NCBI GenBank assembly: GCA_045124055.1 | Contig: JBGVKZ010000020.1 | Coordinates: 1 to 64,000, forward strand | DNA: 64,000 nucleotides | Source: CALZKI01 sp045124055 | GTDB lineage: Bacteria > Bacillota > Clostridia > Lachnospirales > Lachnospiraceae | Direction: 5' to 3' | Shown here: positions 35,009-43,153 of the stretch, piece by piece | Layout of the letters: every line of letters begins with the position of its first letter | How positions within the stretch are numbered: position 1 is the first letter of the stretch | Program-made: the position numbers and the translations under genes | Notes under the pieces: generated by a model | The model's database searches: none | What the model was told of the DNA's origin: nothing | The model's input: the letters and a program-made list of their open reading frames with translations, nothing else

Positions 35009-36064
35009 ATGAATATGAAACTTTCTTTTCGTTGGTATGGTGATAGCGACCCAATTTCATTGGAATATATTTCACAGATTCCGGGAATGCGTTCCATCGT
35101 GTCTGCGGTATATGATGTAAAACCAGGCGAAGTTTGGCCAAAAGAAAGCCTTGAAAAAATGAAAAAACAGTGTGAAGACCATGGTCTTATATTTGATGTA
35201 GTGGAATCCATTCCGGTTCACGAAAACATCAAACTGGGCAGGGGGAACGTAGATGAACTTTTAGAGGTATACTGTGAAAACATCAGAAGATGTGCCCAAT
35301 ATGGCGTAAAATGTGTTACTTATAACTTTATGCCAGTTTTTGATTGGACTCGTACACAGCTTGACAAAAAGGCCGCTGATGGTTCCACAAGCCTTGTGAT
35401 GTATTGGGAACAGATGAAAGGGCTTGACCCATTAAAAGATGATATTCATTTGCCAGGTTGGGATTCTAGCTACACCCAGGAAGAAGTTAGGGAGTTGATT
35501 ACAGCTTATGGCGAAATTGGGGAAGAAGGACTTTGGAAAAATCTTGAAAAATTCTTGCAGAAAGTCATTCCGGTGGCAGAAGAATGTGGTGTAAAAATGG
35601 CGATTCATCCAGATGACCCACCATATCCAATTTTTGGTTTGCCACGTATTATTACAAAGGAAGAAAATTTAGACAGATTTTTAAATTTAGTAGATAGTCC
35701 AGCCAACTGCTTGTGTTTATGTACCGGTAGTCTTGGCTGTGCTGAAAGTAACGATATTCCTGCGATGGTTCGTAAATATGCAAAAAAGGACAGAATTGCA
35801 TTTATGCATATTAGAAACGTAAAAATTATGGAAGATGGCTCCTTTGAAGAAAGAGCTCACTTGTCTTCCTGTGGTTCTTTAGATATGTACGAAGTTGTTA
35901 AGGCATTGGCAGAATGTGGATACGACGGCTACGTACGACCAGACCACGGAAGAATGATTTGGGGAGAAACAGGAAAGCCAGGTTATGGACTTTTTGACCG
36001 TGCGTTAGGTGCAACCTATATTAATGGTTTATTTGAAGCTTGTGAAAAAAACTTAAATCAATAA
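35009..36064 (+). CDS. uxuA: Mannonate dehydratase
   Basis: UxuA removes water from D-mannonate to give 2-keto-3-deoxygluconate. The 351-residue protein has the family pattern FRWYGDSDPISLEYI at the start, VESIPVHENIKLG (about residues 70-82), KMAIHPDDPPYPIFGLPRI (about 198-216) and LCLCTGSLG (about 236). HIRNVK (about 267) and DHGRMIWGE (about 311) complete it. It follows uxaC by 6 bp with GGAGGAA upstream. It is slightly shorter than E. coli UxuA, as usual for Firmicutes. Confidence 0.94.
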   Translation: MNMKLSFRWYGDSDPISLEYISQIPGMRSIVSAVYDVKPGEVWPKESLEKMKKQCEDHGLIFDVVESIPVHENIKLGRGNVDELLEVYCENIRRCAQYGVKCVTYNFMPVFDWTRTQLDKKAADGSTSLVMYWEQMKGLDPLKDDIHLPGWDSSYTQEEVRELITAYGEIGEEGLWKNLEKFLQKVIPVAEECGVKMAIHPDDPPYPIFGLPRIITKEENLDRFLNLVDSPANCLCLCTGSLGCAESNDIPAMVRKYAKKDRIAFMHIRNVKIMEDGSFEERAHLSSCGSLDMYEVVKALAECGYDGYVRPDHGRMIWGETGKPGYGLFDRALGATYINGLFEACEKNLNQ

Positions 36065-36082
36065 AATGGGAGGAATGCGAAG

Positions 36083-36934
36083 ATGAATAAGAATGTATTG
36101 AACACAGATTTGACAGGAAAAGTTGCTGTTGTAACAGGTGCTGGCGGAGTACTTTGTAGTTATTTTGCAAAGGTATTAGCAAGAGCCGGTGCAAAAGTGG
36201 CACTATTGGATATTAATGAAGAAGCTGCAGGCGTTTATGCAAAAGAAATTGAAGCAGAAGGCGGTGTTGCAAAAGCTTATTCCTGTAATGTATTAGATAA
36301 AGATATTTGCTATCAGGTGGCAGACAAAGTTATGGAAGAATTGGGACCTTGCGACATTTTGATTAATGGTGCAGGAGGAAATAATCCAAAGGCAACAACA
36401 GATAAAGAGTACTTTGAAATGGGCGATATTGATGCAGATACAAAGAGCTTTTTTGATTTAGATGCCAGTGGCGTAGGATTTGTGTTTAACCTAAACTTCT
36501 TAGGTACCTTGATTCCAACACAGGCGTTTGCTCGCCAGATGGTAGGCAGAAAAGGGTGTAATATTTTAAATATTTCTTCTATGAATGCTTATACACCACT
36601 GACAAAAATCCCTGCATATTCAGGGGCAAAGGCAGCGATTTCCAACTTTACACAATGGTTGGCAGTTCATTTTTCGAAAGTGGGTATCCGTGTAAATGCG
36701 ATTGCACCAGGTTTCTTTTCTACACAGCAGAATGCAAAATTGTTGTGGAATGAAGATGGTACACCAACTGCACGTACAGGAAAAATTCTTGCAGCCACAC
36801 CAATGGGGCGTTTTGGCGAAAGCGAAGAACTGGAAGGCGGTTTATTATTTTTAATCAATGAAGAAGCAGCAGGCTTTATTACAGGCGTGGTACTTCCGAT
36901 TGATGGCGGTTTCTCGGCTTATTCAGGTGTATAA
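36083..36934 (+). CDS. uxuB: Fructuronate reductase, SDR type (UxuB)
   Basis: This protein should reduce D-fructuronate to D-mannonate with NAD(P)H. The 283-residue protein is a short-chain dehydrogenase: TGAGGVLCSYFAKVLARAG (about residues 19-37), catalytic serine (ISSMNAY, about 171-177) and YSGAK (about 187-191) with the catalytic Tyr and Lys. The C-terminus is GGFSAYSGV. E. coli UxuB belongs to another family, but SDR-type enzymes fill this step in Bacillus (YjmF) and many Firmicutes. The operon position between uxuA and kdgA supports the call. Confidence 0.88.
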   Translation: MNKNVLNTDLTGKVAVVTGAGGVLCSYFAKVLARAGAKVALLDINEEAAGVYAKEIEAEGGVAKAYSCNVLDKDICYQVADKVMEELGPCDILINGAGGNNPKATTDKEYFEMGDIDADTKSFFDLDASGVGFVFNLNFLGTLIPTQAFARQMVGRKGCNILNISSMNAYTPLTKIPAYSGAKAAISNFTQWLAVHFSKVGIRVNAIAPGFFSTQQNAKLLWNEDGTPTARTGKILAATPMGRFGESEELEGGLLFLINEEAAGFITGVVLPIDGGFSAYSGV

Positions 36935-36959
36935 ACGTAAAGATATAGGAGAATAAAAA

Positions 36960-37601
36960 ATGTCAGATGTAAATAAACGAATTGAAGAAATCGGCGTTGT
37001 ACCGGTTATCAAATTAACAAATCCGGAACGTGATGCAAAACCACTTGCTGATGCACTTTGCGAAGGTGGTTTGCCAGTAGCAGAAGTGACTTTTCGGGCA
37101 AAAGGGGCAGATATAGCTATTCGTCTTATGAAAGAAGCACACCCTGAAATGCTTGTGGGTGCCGGTACAGTTCTCACCAAAGAACAGGTGGATATGGCGT
37201 TATCAGCAGGAGCTGAGTTTATTGTAACGCCAGGTTTTGATGGAGAATTGGTGACATATTGTCAGGAGAAAAATGTGGCAATCTTCCCAGGCTGCACGAC
37301 ACCAACAGACTATCACGCAGCTTATAAGTTGGGCTTAGAAGTATTAAAGTTTTTCCCGGCAGAACAGTCTGGAGGCCTTGCGAAAATTAAAGCTATGAGT
37401 GCTCCATTTCCAATGTTTAAAGTAATGCCAACAGGTGGCATTTCTTTGAAAAACTTAAAAGAATACATTTCATCTCCGGTTATTTGTGCTTGTGGCGGTT
37501 CTTATATGGTTACAGCTGATTTGATTGAAAATCATAAATGGGATGAAATTATTGACCTTTGTAAACAGTCAGTAGAAATTGTTAAGGAGGCAAGAAAATA
37601 A
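36960..37601 (+). CDS. kdgA: 2-keto-3-deoxy-6-phosphogluconate aldolase
   Basis: The enzyme splits KDPG into pyruvate and glyceraldehyde-3-phosphate. The 213-residue protein is a class I aldolase of the Eda family: EIGVVPVIKL (about residues 8-17), TFRAKGADIAI (about 44), VGAGTVLTKEQV (about 61-72), FIVTPGFD (about 84), FPGCTTPTD (about 110) and FFPAEQSGG with the Schiff-base Lys just before it (LKFFPAE, about 126-132). Its stop overlaps the start of kdgK (TAATG). Confidence 0.95.
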   Translation: MSDVNKRIEEIGVVPVIKLTNPERDAKPLADALCEGGLPVAEVTFRAKGADIAIRLMKEAHPEMLVGAGTVLTKEQVDMALSAGAEFIVTPGFDGELVTYCQEKNVAIFPGCTTPTDYHAAYKLGLEVLKFFPAEQSGGLAKIKAMSAPFPMFKVMPTGGISLKNLKEYISSPVICACGGSYMVTADLIENHKWDEIIDLCKQSVEIVKEARK

Positions 37602-38623
37602 TGGCTAAAGTTGTTACTTTCGGTGAAATTATGCTCCGTCTTGCACCCAATGGATACTATCGTTTTTTTCAAAATGACCAGATGCAGGCTACCTTTGGTG
37701 GTGGCGAAGCGAACGTGGCCGTATCCCTTGCAAATTATGGTTTAGACAGCGTGTATGTTACAAAGCTTCCAAAACACGCTATCGGACAGGCGGCAATCGA
37801 TTCTCTTAGATATTTTGGGGTAGATACTTCAAAAGTTACTCGTGGTGGTGATAGAGTAGGTATTTACTATTTGGAAAAAGGTGCTTCTCAGAGAGGTTCT
37901 GTATGTATTTATGACAGAGCACATTCTGCAATCAGTGAAGCTACAAAAGAAGATTTTAATTGGGACGAAATTTTTAAAGATGCAGACTGGTTTCACTTTA
38001 CAGGCATTACACCAGCTCTTGGAAAAAATGTGGTAGAGATTTGCAAAGAAGCCCTGAAGGCAGCAAAAGCAAAAGGGGTAAAAGTCTCCTGCGATTTGAA
38101 TTATCGTGGAAAACTATGGACAAGAGAAGAAGCAAGAGTGGCAATGACGGAGCTTTGTCAGTATGTTGACGTATGTATTTCTAATGAGGAAGATGCAAAA
38201 GACGTATTTGGCATTGAGGCAGAAGATACAGACATTTATGGTGGTAAATTAAATCACGAAGGCTACAAATCCGTAGCAAAACAGTTAGCAGATAAATTTG
38301 GTTTTGAAAAAGTGGCAATTACACTTCGTACATCTATTTCAGCCAGTGACAATGACTGGGCAGGTATGCTTTACGATGGAGAAAATTATTGCTTCTCAAA
38401 GAGCTATCATTTACACATTGTTGACCGTGTAGGTGGAGGCGATTCCTTCGGTGGTGGATTGATTTATGCACTTCTTTCTGGAAAATCCACACAGGAAGCG
38501 ATTGAGTTTGCTGTTGCGGCATCAGCATTAAAACACTCTGTGGAAGGCGACTATAATCGTGTCAGCGTATCGGAAGTTGAAAAACTTGCCGGTGGCGATG
38601 GTTCAGGTCGTGTGCAGAGATAG
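37601..38623 (+). CDS. kdgK: 2-keto-3-deoxygluconate kinase (PfkB family)
   Basis: KdgK phosphorylates 2-keto-3-deoxygluconate to KDPG, feeding KdgA. The 340-residue protein has PfkB signature 1 (GGGEANVAVSLANYGLDSVYVTKLP, about residues 33-57) and signature 2 with the catalytic base (DRVGGGDSFGGGLIYAL, about 276-292). The start ATG overlaps the kdgA stop by one base, with AAGGAGG upstream. It is the last gene of the operon before a GC-rich terminator. Together the operon runs from glucuronate to central metabolism. Confidence 0.95.
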   Translation: MAKVVTFGEIMLRLAPNGYYRFFQNDQMQATFGGGEANVAVSLANYGLDSVYVTKLPKHAIGQAAIDSLRYFGVDTSKVTRGGDRVGIYYLEKGASQRGSVCIYDRAHSAISEATKEDFNWDEIFKDADWFHFTGITPALGKNVVEICKEALKAAKAKGVKVSCDLNYRGKLWTREEARVAMTELCQYVDVCISNEEDAKDVFGIEAEDTDIYGGKLNHEGYKSVAKQLADKFGFEKVAITLRTSISASDNDWAGMLYDGENYCFSKSYHLHIVDRVGGGDSFGGGLIYALLSGKSTQEAIEFAVAASALKHSVEGDYNRVSVSEVEKLAGGDGSGRVQR

Positions 38624-38680
38624 GATATATTAAATTTGTTATGGGTATATAATAATATATATTTTAGAGAAGGGTTTTGG

Positions 38681-38720
38681 GAGTCCCGGGCAGATTATTT
38701 GCCCGGGATTCTCACTTTTA
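38681..38720 (+). terminator. Terminator of the hexuronate operon
   Basis: GAGTCCCGGGCA (38681-38692) pairs with TGCCCGGGATTCTC (38700-38713), with a 7-nt loop, followed by a short T-containing tail. It is strong and GC-rich in an AT-rich background. Confidence 0.85.
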
Positions 38721-38809
38721 TCATAAAAAAATGTGATATTGCATAGAAAAATAATAATTCCTGTGTTACAATGTGGGTTGTAAATTGGTAAGGGTAGGAG
38801 GTGTCCGCT

Positions 38810-39220
38810 ATGAAAAATATAATTAAAAAATTCATTTGTTATTTTGTAGCTATGATTCTACTCTTATTTGGAGTTAGCTTTGATAAGGCAGAAACTCTTA
38901 TTTTGACTTCAGATTCATCTTTGGAATGCTTTGAAACAGGCGTAGGCATAGAAGGAACAATTCTATGTGAGGCAAGCTATCCTACTGCCAAGCTTATGGA
39001 AACCCATAGCGATTCCCCTGTGCAGCAGATTACAAAACAGTCAGATTTTAGTCAGAAGGACACAAAGGCTTCTTTCGATATTTTTCAGTCAGATATTATT
39101 TCAGATAACAATTCTCATTCGGTTTCAGTTACAAATGTAACAGAGTCTACGGACTTATGTTATGGAGTAGCTATCTTAAGTTATATTCACGATTTAGATG
39201 GTAAAAAACGATTAATTTAA
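38810..39220 (+). CDS. Small exported protein of unknown function
   Basis: The 136-residue protein has an N-terminal signal-like segment (KKFICYFVAMILLLFGVSF, about residues 6-24) and a polar remainder rich in Ser, Thr, Asp and Gln (SDSPVQQITKQSDFSQKD). It has no obvious domain or lipobox. Start ATG 38810 has AGGAGG 8 bases upstream; the overlapping GTG at 38801 is too close to it. It lies 80 bp before the Na/Pi transporter gene. I do not recognise a family. Confidence 0.6.
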   Translation: MKNIIKKFICYFVAMILLLFGVSFDKAETLILTSDSSLECFETGVGIEGTILCEASYPTAKLMETHSDSPVQQITKQSDFSQKDTKASFDIFQSDIISDNNSHSVSVTNVTESTDLCYGVAILSYIHDLDGKKRLI

Positions 39221-39302
39221 TCTTGCTATTTGGTTGACCTATATTATATATAGATAGGTTTATTTTGTTATGCATAAGGAGAAAGATATAGAGGATTATT
39301 AT

Positions 39303-40943
39303 ATGTCGTTTACATATTTGATGGGATTGCTTGGCGGCCTGGCTCTTTTCTTATACGGTATGCAGATGATGAGTACCGGTTTGGAATCTGCCGCAGGCAA
39401 TAAAATGAAGACTATTTTAGAAAAATTAACAGCAAACCGCTTTGTAGGTGTACTGATGGGTGCATTGATTACTGCAATTATTCAGTCATCTTCTGCCACA
39501 ACAGTTATGGTAGTTGGGTTTGTAAACTCGGGTATGATGTCACTTCGCCAAGCGGTTTGGATTATTATGGGTGCAAACATCGGTACCACGATTACGGGAC
39601 AGTTAATCGCTTTAGATGTAGGTGAATTAGCACCACTCATAGCCTTTTTGGGTGTTGCTGCAATGGTGTTTATTAAAAACGAGAAAGTAAAATACGTGGG
39701 AGAGATTTTCGCAGGACTTGGTATTTTGTTTATTGGTATGGATATGATGGGTTCCGCAATGAAACCATTAGCGGAATCGGAAGCATTTGTAAGCCTTTTA
39801 ACAAAGTTTGAAAATCCAATTCTTGGTATTTTAGCAGGTACGATATTTACTGCAATTATCCAGTCGTCTTCGGCGTCTGTTGGTATTTTGCAGGCACTTG
39901 CGGGAAGTGGTGCTATTGGACTTTCCAGTGCAGTATATGTGCTTTTTGGACAGAATATCGGTACATGTATTACCGCACTTTTGGCTTCTGTGGGAACCAG
40001 TAGAAATGCCAAAAGAACGACAATTATACATATAATGTTTAATGTGTTTGGAACGATTGTGTTTACGATTTTGTGTTTGGCAACGCCGTTGACATCACTG
40101 ATAGAAGGCATTACGCCAGGGGATGCACCGAAGCAGATTGCTAATTTACATACGATGTTTAATATCGTAACTACAATTTTATTACTTCCTGTGGGCACAT
40201 TTTTAACAAAGATTGCCACCTTTATTTTGAAGGATAAAAATGAAGATGATGGTCAGGCAAGAACGTATCACCTTGTAGATATCAAGCGTATTCATACAGA
40301 AAAGCTTGGTGCTTCCATTATTTGTATGGAGAGTATCAAAAAGGAATTAATGAGAATGCTAGATATGGCAAAGGATAATGTGCATAATGCCTTTGATGTG
40401 TTTGCAAAAAGAGATGAAGCAAAACATATGGAAATTGCAAAAAAGGAAGAATATGTGGATTTTTTAAATAAAGAAATTTCCAAATATATTACCAGTGCAA
40501 TTACTCATGAAAGTACAAAATCGGGTAACCAGATTTTTAATTCTCTTTATATGATTTGTAGCAATATTGAACGAATCAGCGACCACGCAATTAACATCGC
40601 GGATTATTCTAATATGATTGAGGAGAAAAAAATAGTATTTTCTGCCCAAGCAAGAGAAGAAATGGTTGAATTACAGAGGATTTGTGATAAATTATTTATG
40701 GTGCTTTTGGAAAAGGGTGACGACGTCATTGATTGGCATGAAAAAATTGCCTGTATGGAGCAGAAGATGGACGACGTAACAGCACTGTATCGCAACAATA
40801 TGTTTACAAGAATTCAAGAAGGTGTCTGCACGGACGAAGGTAGTATTTTATTTTCAGAGATGCTGACGGACTTTGAAAGAATTGGAGACCACGCACTTAA
40901 CATTTCAAATGAAATGCTAAATATATCAATGAATGAAAGATAA
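39303..40943 (+). CDS. Na/phosphate cotransporter family protein with PhoU-like tail
   Basis: The 546-residue protein has an N-terminal membrane domain of about 310 residues with two Na/Pi repeat signatures: LITAIIQSSSATTVMVVGFVN and IFTAIIQSSSASVGILQALA, each containing the QSSS motif. A cytoplasmic helical domain (about 330-546) resembles PhoU, with ERISDHAINIADY and ERIGDHALNISNE. This architecture is the NptA/YjbB type, expected to move inorganic phosphate. ATG 39303 is chosen over 39270 because the family begins MSFTYLMGLLGGLALFLYG and GAGG lies upstream. It leads a run with the ArsB/NhaD permease. Confidence 0.9.
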   Translation: MSFTYLMGLLGGLALFLYGMQMMSTGLESAAGNKMKTILEKLTANRFVGVLMGALITAIIQSSSATTVMVVGFVNSGMMSLRQAVWIIMGANIGTTITGQLIALDVGELAPLIAFLGVAAMVFIKNEKVKYVGEIFAGLGILFIGMDMMGSAMKPLAESEAFVSLLTKFENPILGILAGTIFTAIIQSSSASVGILQALAGSGAIGLSSAVYVLFGQNIGTCITALLASVGTSRNAKRTTIIHIMFNVFGTIVFTILCLATPLTSLIEGITPGDAPKQIANLHTMFNIVTTILLLPVGTFLTKIATFILKDKNEDDGQARTYHLVDIKRIHTEKLGASIICMESIKKELMRMLDMAKDNVHNAFDVFAKRDEAKHMEIAKKEEYVDFLNKEISKYITSAITHESTKSGNQIFNSLYMICSNIERISDHAINIADYSNMIEEKKIVFSAQAREEMVELQRICDKLFMVLLEKGDDVIDWHEKIACMEQKMDDVTALYRNNMFTRIQEGVCTDEGSILFSEMLTDFERIGDHALNISNEMLNISMNER

Positions 40944-40992
40944 AACAAGGTAAATTGGGAAACATTAAAAACAAAGAGAGGAAGTGGACAAT

Positions 40993-42342
40993 ATGTTAGC
41001 ACAGATATTTGCAGTAGTTATTTTTATAGCAATGTTTGTATTAATTGTTACTGAAATTGTCGAAAGACATATTATTTCAAGTGTATGTGCCCTGCTTACG
41101 TTAATACTTGTATTTGGTGTTGGAATGCACAGTATGGACGCGATTGTAGAAACTATAAATTTACAGAGCATATTTACAACTCATTTCTGGTATGCAGCCG
41201 GGGAAAGTGCTGAGGCTGGAGCCGGAATTAACTGGGAGACTATCGTATTTATTTTTGGTATGATGGTTATGGTAGAAGGTATGGCGAGAGTGGGATTCTT
41301 CAGATGGTTATGTATGAGAATCGCAAAATTAGTAAAATACAAAGTAGTCCCAATATTCTTTACCTTTTTAGTTTTATCAACAGTTTTAGCAATGTTCATT
41401 GATAGTATTACAGTTATTTTGTTCCTTGCAGCAGTAACGATTGAATTATCGAAGTTATTAAAATTCAATCCCGTTCCACTTATTTTGTCAGAAGTATTTT
41501 GTGCAAATTTAGGTGGTTCAGCAACAATGTGCGGTGACCCACCAAATATCATTATTGGAACAAGCCTTGGATATTCCTTTGGTCAGTTTATTACCAATAC
41601 TGGACTTATTGCGGCAGTTTCCTTTGTAATAATTGTGGGATATTTTTATTTGGTATTCCGAAAAGAGTTAGTACAAAAGGGTACAGTAGATATCAGTACT
41701 TTGCCAACTCCGGAATCAGCGATTACAGATAAAAAAGGCTTTATCATTAGCTGTATTATCTTTGGTACAACGATTGTTTTATTAGTAACTCATGCACAGA
41801 CAGGACTTACAGTTTCTGCGATTGGTGTAATGGTAGCGATTGTAACCTTACTTACCTCTTGGAAGTATGCATTAGAATTACTCAAAAAAGTAGACTATAA
41901 AACTTTAGTCTTCTTTATTGGCTTATTCGTAGTAATCGGCGGTTTGGAACAGACTGGTATTTTGGAAGTTATGGCAGGATTTATTGGAAAAATCAGTGGC
42001 GGTAACGTAATGACAATGATTGCCATTATTATCTGGTTATCAGCTATTGCCAGTGCCTTTGTTGACAATATTCCATTTGCTACAACAATGATTCCAATTA
42101 TTAAGAGTTTATCAGCAACATTTGGCGTGGATTTATCTGTTCTTGCATGGACACTTGCAATGGGAACAGACATTGGTGGTAGTGCAACTCCAATCGGTGC
42201 ATCTGCTAACGTTGTAGGTATTGCCACAGCAGCCAGAGAAGGTTATATGATTAAATGGGGTCAGTACTGTAAAAAAATGGTTCCGGCAACATTAATAGTT
42301 GTATTTATCTCTATGGTTGTTATATATTTAAGATATCTATAG
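40993..42342 (+). CDS. ArsB/NhaD-type ion transporter
   Basis: The 449-residue protein has about 11 membrane segments and the two re-entrant motifs of the ion transporter superfamily: GGSATMCGDPPNIIIG (about residues 174-189) and GGSATPIGASANVVG (about 396-410), with FVDNIPFATTMIPI between. This fits ArsB/NhaD or dicarboxylate carriers; the substrate could be Na+/H+, arsenite or an organic anion. No ars genes are nearby. ATG 40993 follows GAGGAAG. It is 49 bp after the Na/Pi gene and 16 bp before the cytidylate-kinase-like gene. Confidence 0.87.
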   Translation: MLAQIFAVVIFIAMFVLIVTEIVERHIISSVCALLTLILVFGVGMHSMDAIVETINLQSIFTTHFWYAAGESAEAGAGINWETIVFIFGMMVMVEGMARVGFFRWLCMRIAKLVKYKVVPIFFTFLVLSTVLAMFIDSITVILFLAAVTIELSKLLKFNPVPLILSEVFCANLGGSATMCGDPPNIIIGTSLGYSFGQFITNTGLIAAVSFVIIVGYFYLVFRKELVQKGTVDISTLPTPESAITDKKGFIISCIIFGTTIVLLVTHAQTGLTVSAIGVMVAIVTLLTSWKYALELLKKVDYKTLVFFIGLFVVIGGLEQTGILEVMAGFIGKISGGNVMTMIAIIIWLSAIASAFVDNIPFATTMIPIIKSLSATFGVDLSVLAWTLAMGTDIGGSATPIGASANVVGIATAAREGYMIKWGQYCKKMVPATLIVVFISMVVIYLRYL

Positions 42343-42358
42343 GGAGGAGGTACATTTT

Positions 42359-42967
42359 ATGGATTCACAAATAATTATTTCAGTAGGACGAGAATTTGGT
42401 AGTGCAGGTCATGAAATAGCTGAGAAATTAGCAAAGCATTACAATATTCAGTTATTAGATAGCAATTTATTAGAAAAGGTTGCCAAGGAAAAAGACGTTG
42501 ATGTAGAACATTTAAAAAGTCTGGACGAAACAAAGAAAAACAAACTTTTCCACAGAACTGTTAGAGGTTTAAGTAGTTCTCCGGAAGAAAATGTATCCCT
42601 TCTTCAGTTTGAATACTTAAGAAAAACTGCACAGGAAGGTACTTCTTTTGTAGTAGTCGGAAGATGTAGTGAAAGTGTATTAAAAGAGTTTGACTGTATG
42701 ATTTCTATTTTCGTATTAGGTGACAGAGCGAAAAAACGCGAAAGAATTATGAAACTTTACGGTATGTCAGAATCTATGGCAGACAGATATATCACAGAAC
42801 AGGATATGAAAAGAAGACGTTACCACAATAGTTTCTGTGAAGGTAAGTGGGGCGACTCAAGAAACTACGACATTTCTATCAATAGCAGTACACTGGGCGT
42901 AGATAATACGGTAAAATTGTTGATTGATTACATCGATATGATGAAAGTTTGTAAAACTGTGAAATAG
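42359..42967 (+). CDS. Cytidylate kinase-like family protein
   Basis: The 202-residue protein is a P-loop kinase-like protein of the cytidylate-kinase-like family (AAA_26 type). It starts ISVGREFGSAGHEIAEKLAKHY (about residues 6-27), a variant nucleotide-binding loop lacking the canonical GKS/T. FVVVGRCSESVL and the basic stretch ITEQDMKRRRYHNSFC (about 148-163) follow. It differs from true Cmk in length and loop. Function is unknown. Being last in a transcript with two transporters suggests a role in regulation or handling of a transported solute. A terminator follows. Confidence 0.8.
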   Translation: MDSQIIISVGREFGSAGHEIAEKLAKHYNIQLLDSNLLEKVAKEKDVDVEHLKSLDETKKNKLFHRTVRGLSSSPEENVSLLQFEYLRKTAQEGTSFVVVGRCSESVLKEFDCMISIFVLGDRAKKRERIMKLYGMSESMADRYITEQDMKRRRYHNSFCEGKWGDSRNYDISINSSTLGVDNTVKLLIDYIDMMKVCKTVK

Positions 42968-43002
42968 TACATATTATCAAATTTCATAGAAAATAATTAG
43001 AA

Positions 43003-43066
43003 AAGGGCAATTAAGAGTTTTGGGAATTATTTCATTTTAAACTCGTAGTTGCCCTCTTTTTGTTTT
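43003..43066 (+). terminator. Terminator of the transporter operon
   Basis: AGGGCAA (43004-43010) with GAGTTT pairs with AAACTC and TTGCCCT around a loop of about 20 nt, followed by a strong T run (43056-43066). Confidence 0.8.
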
Positions 43067-43153
43067 GGTAGTGGCAATCTTTTTGGATATATGCATTTTT
43101 CCTGTGGTATAATAATAAATAAGGGATAGACACTAGAGGAAGGAGGCAATAAA

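Noticed and set aside
39482..40219. A 245-codon minus-strand frame within the Na/Pi transporter gene.
   Set aside because: It is antisense to a clearly conserved transporter, has low-complexity composition, and has no ribosome binding site.
43060..43153. A LexA-type SOS box before the Y-family polymerase.
   Set aside because: No GAAC-N4-GTTC or close variant was found in the upstream region.
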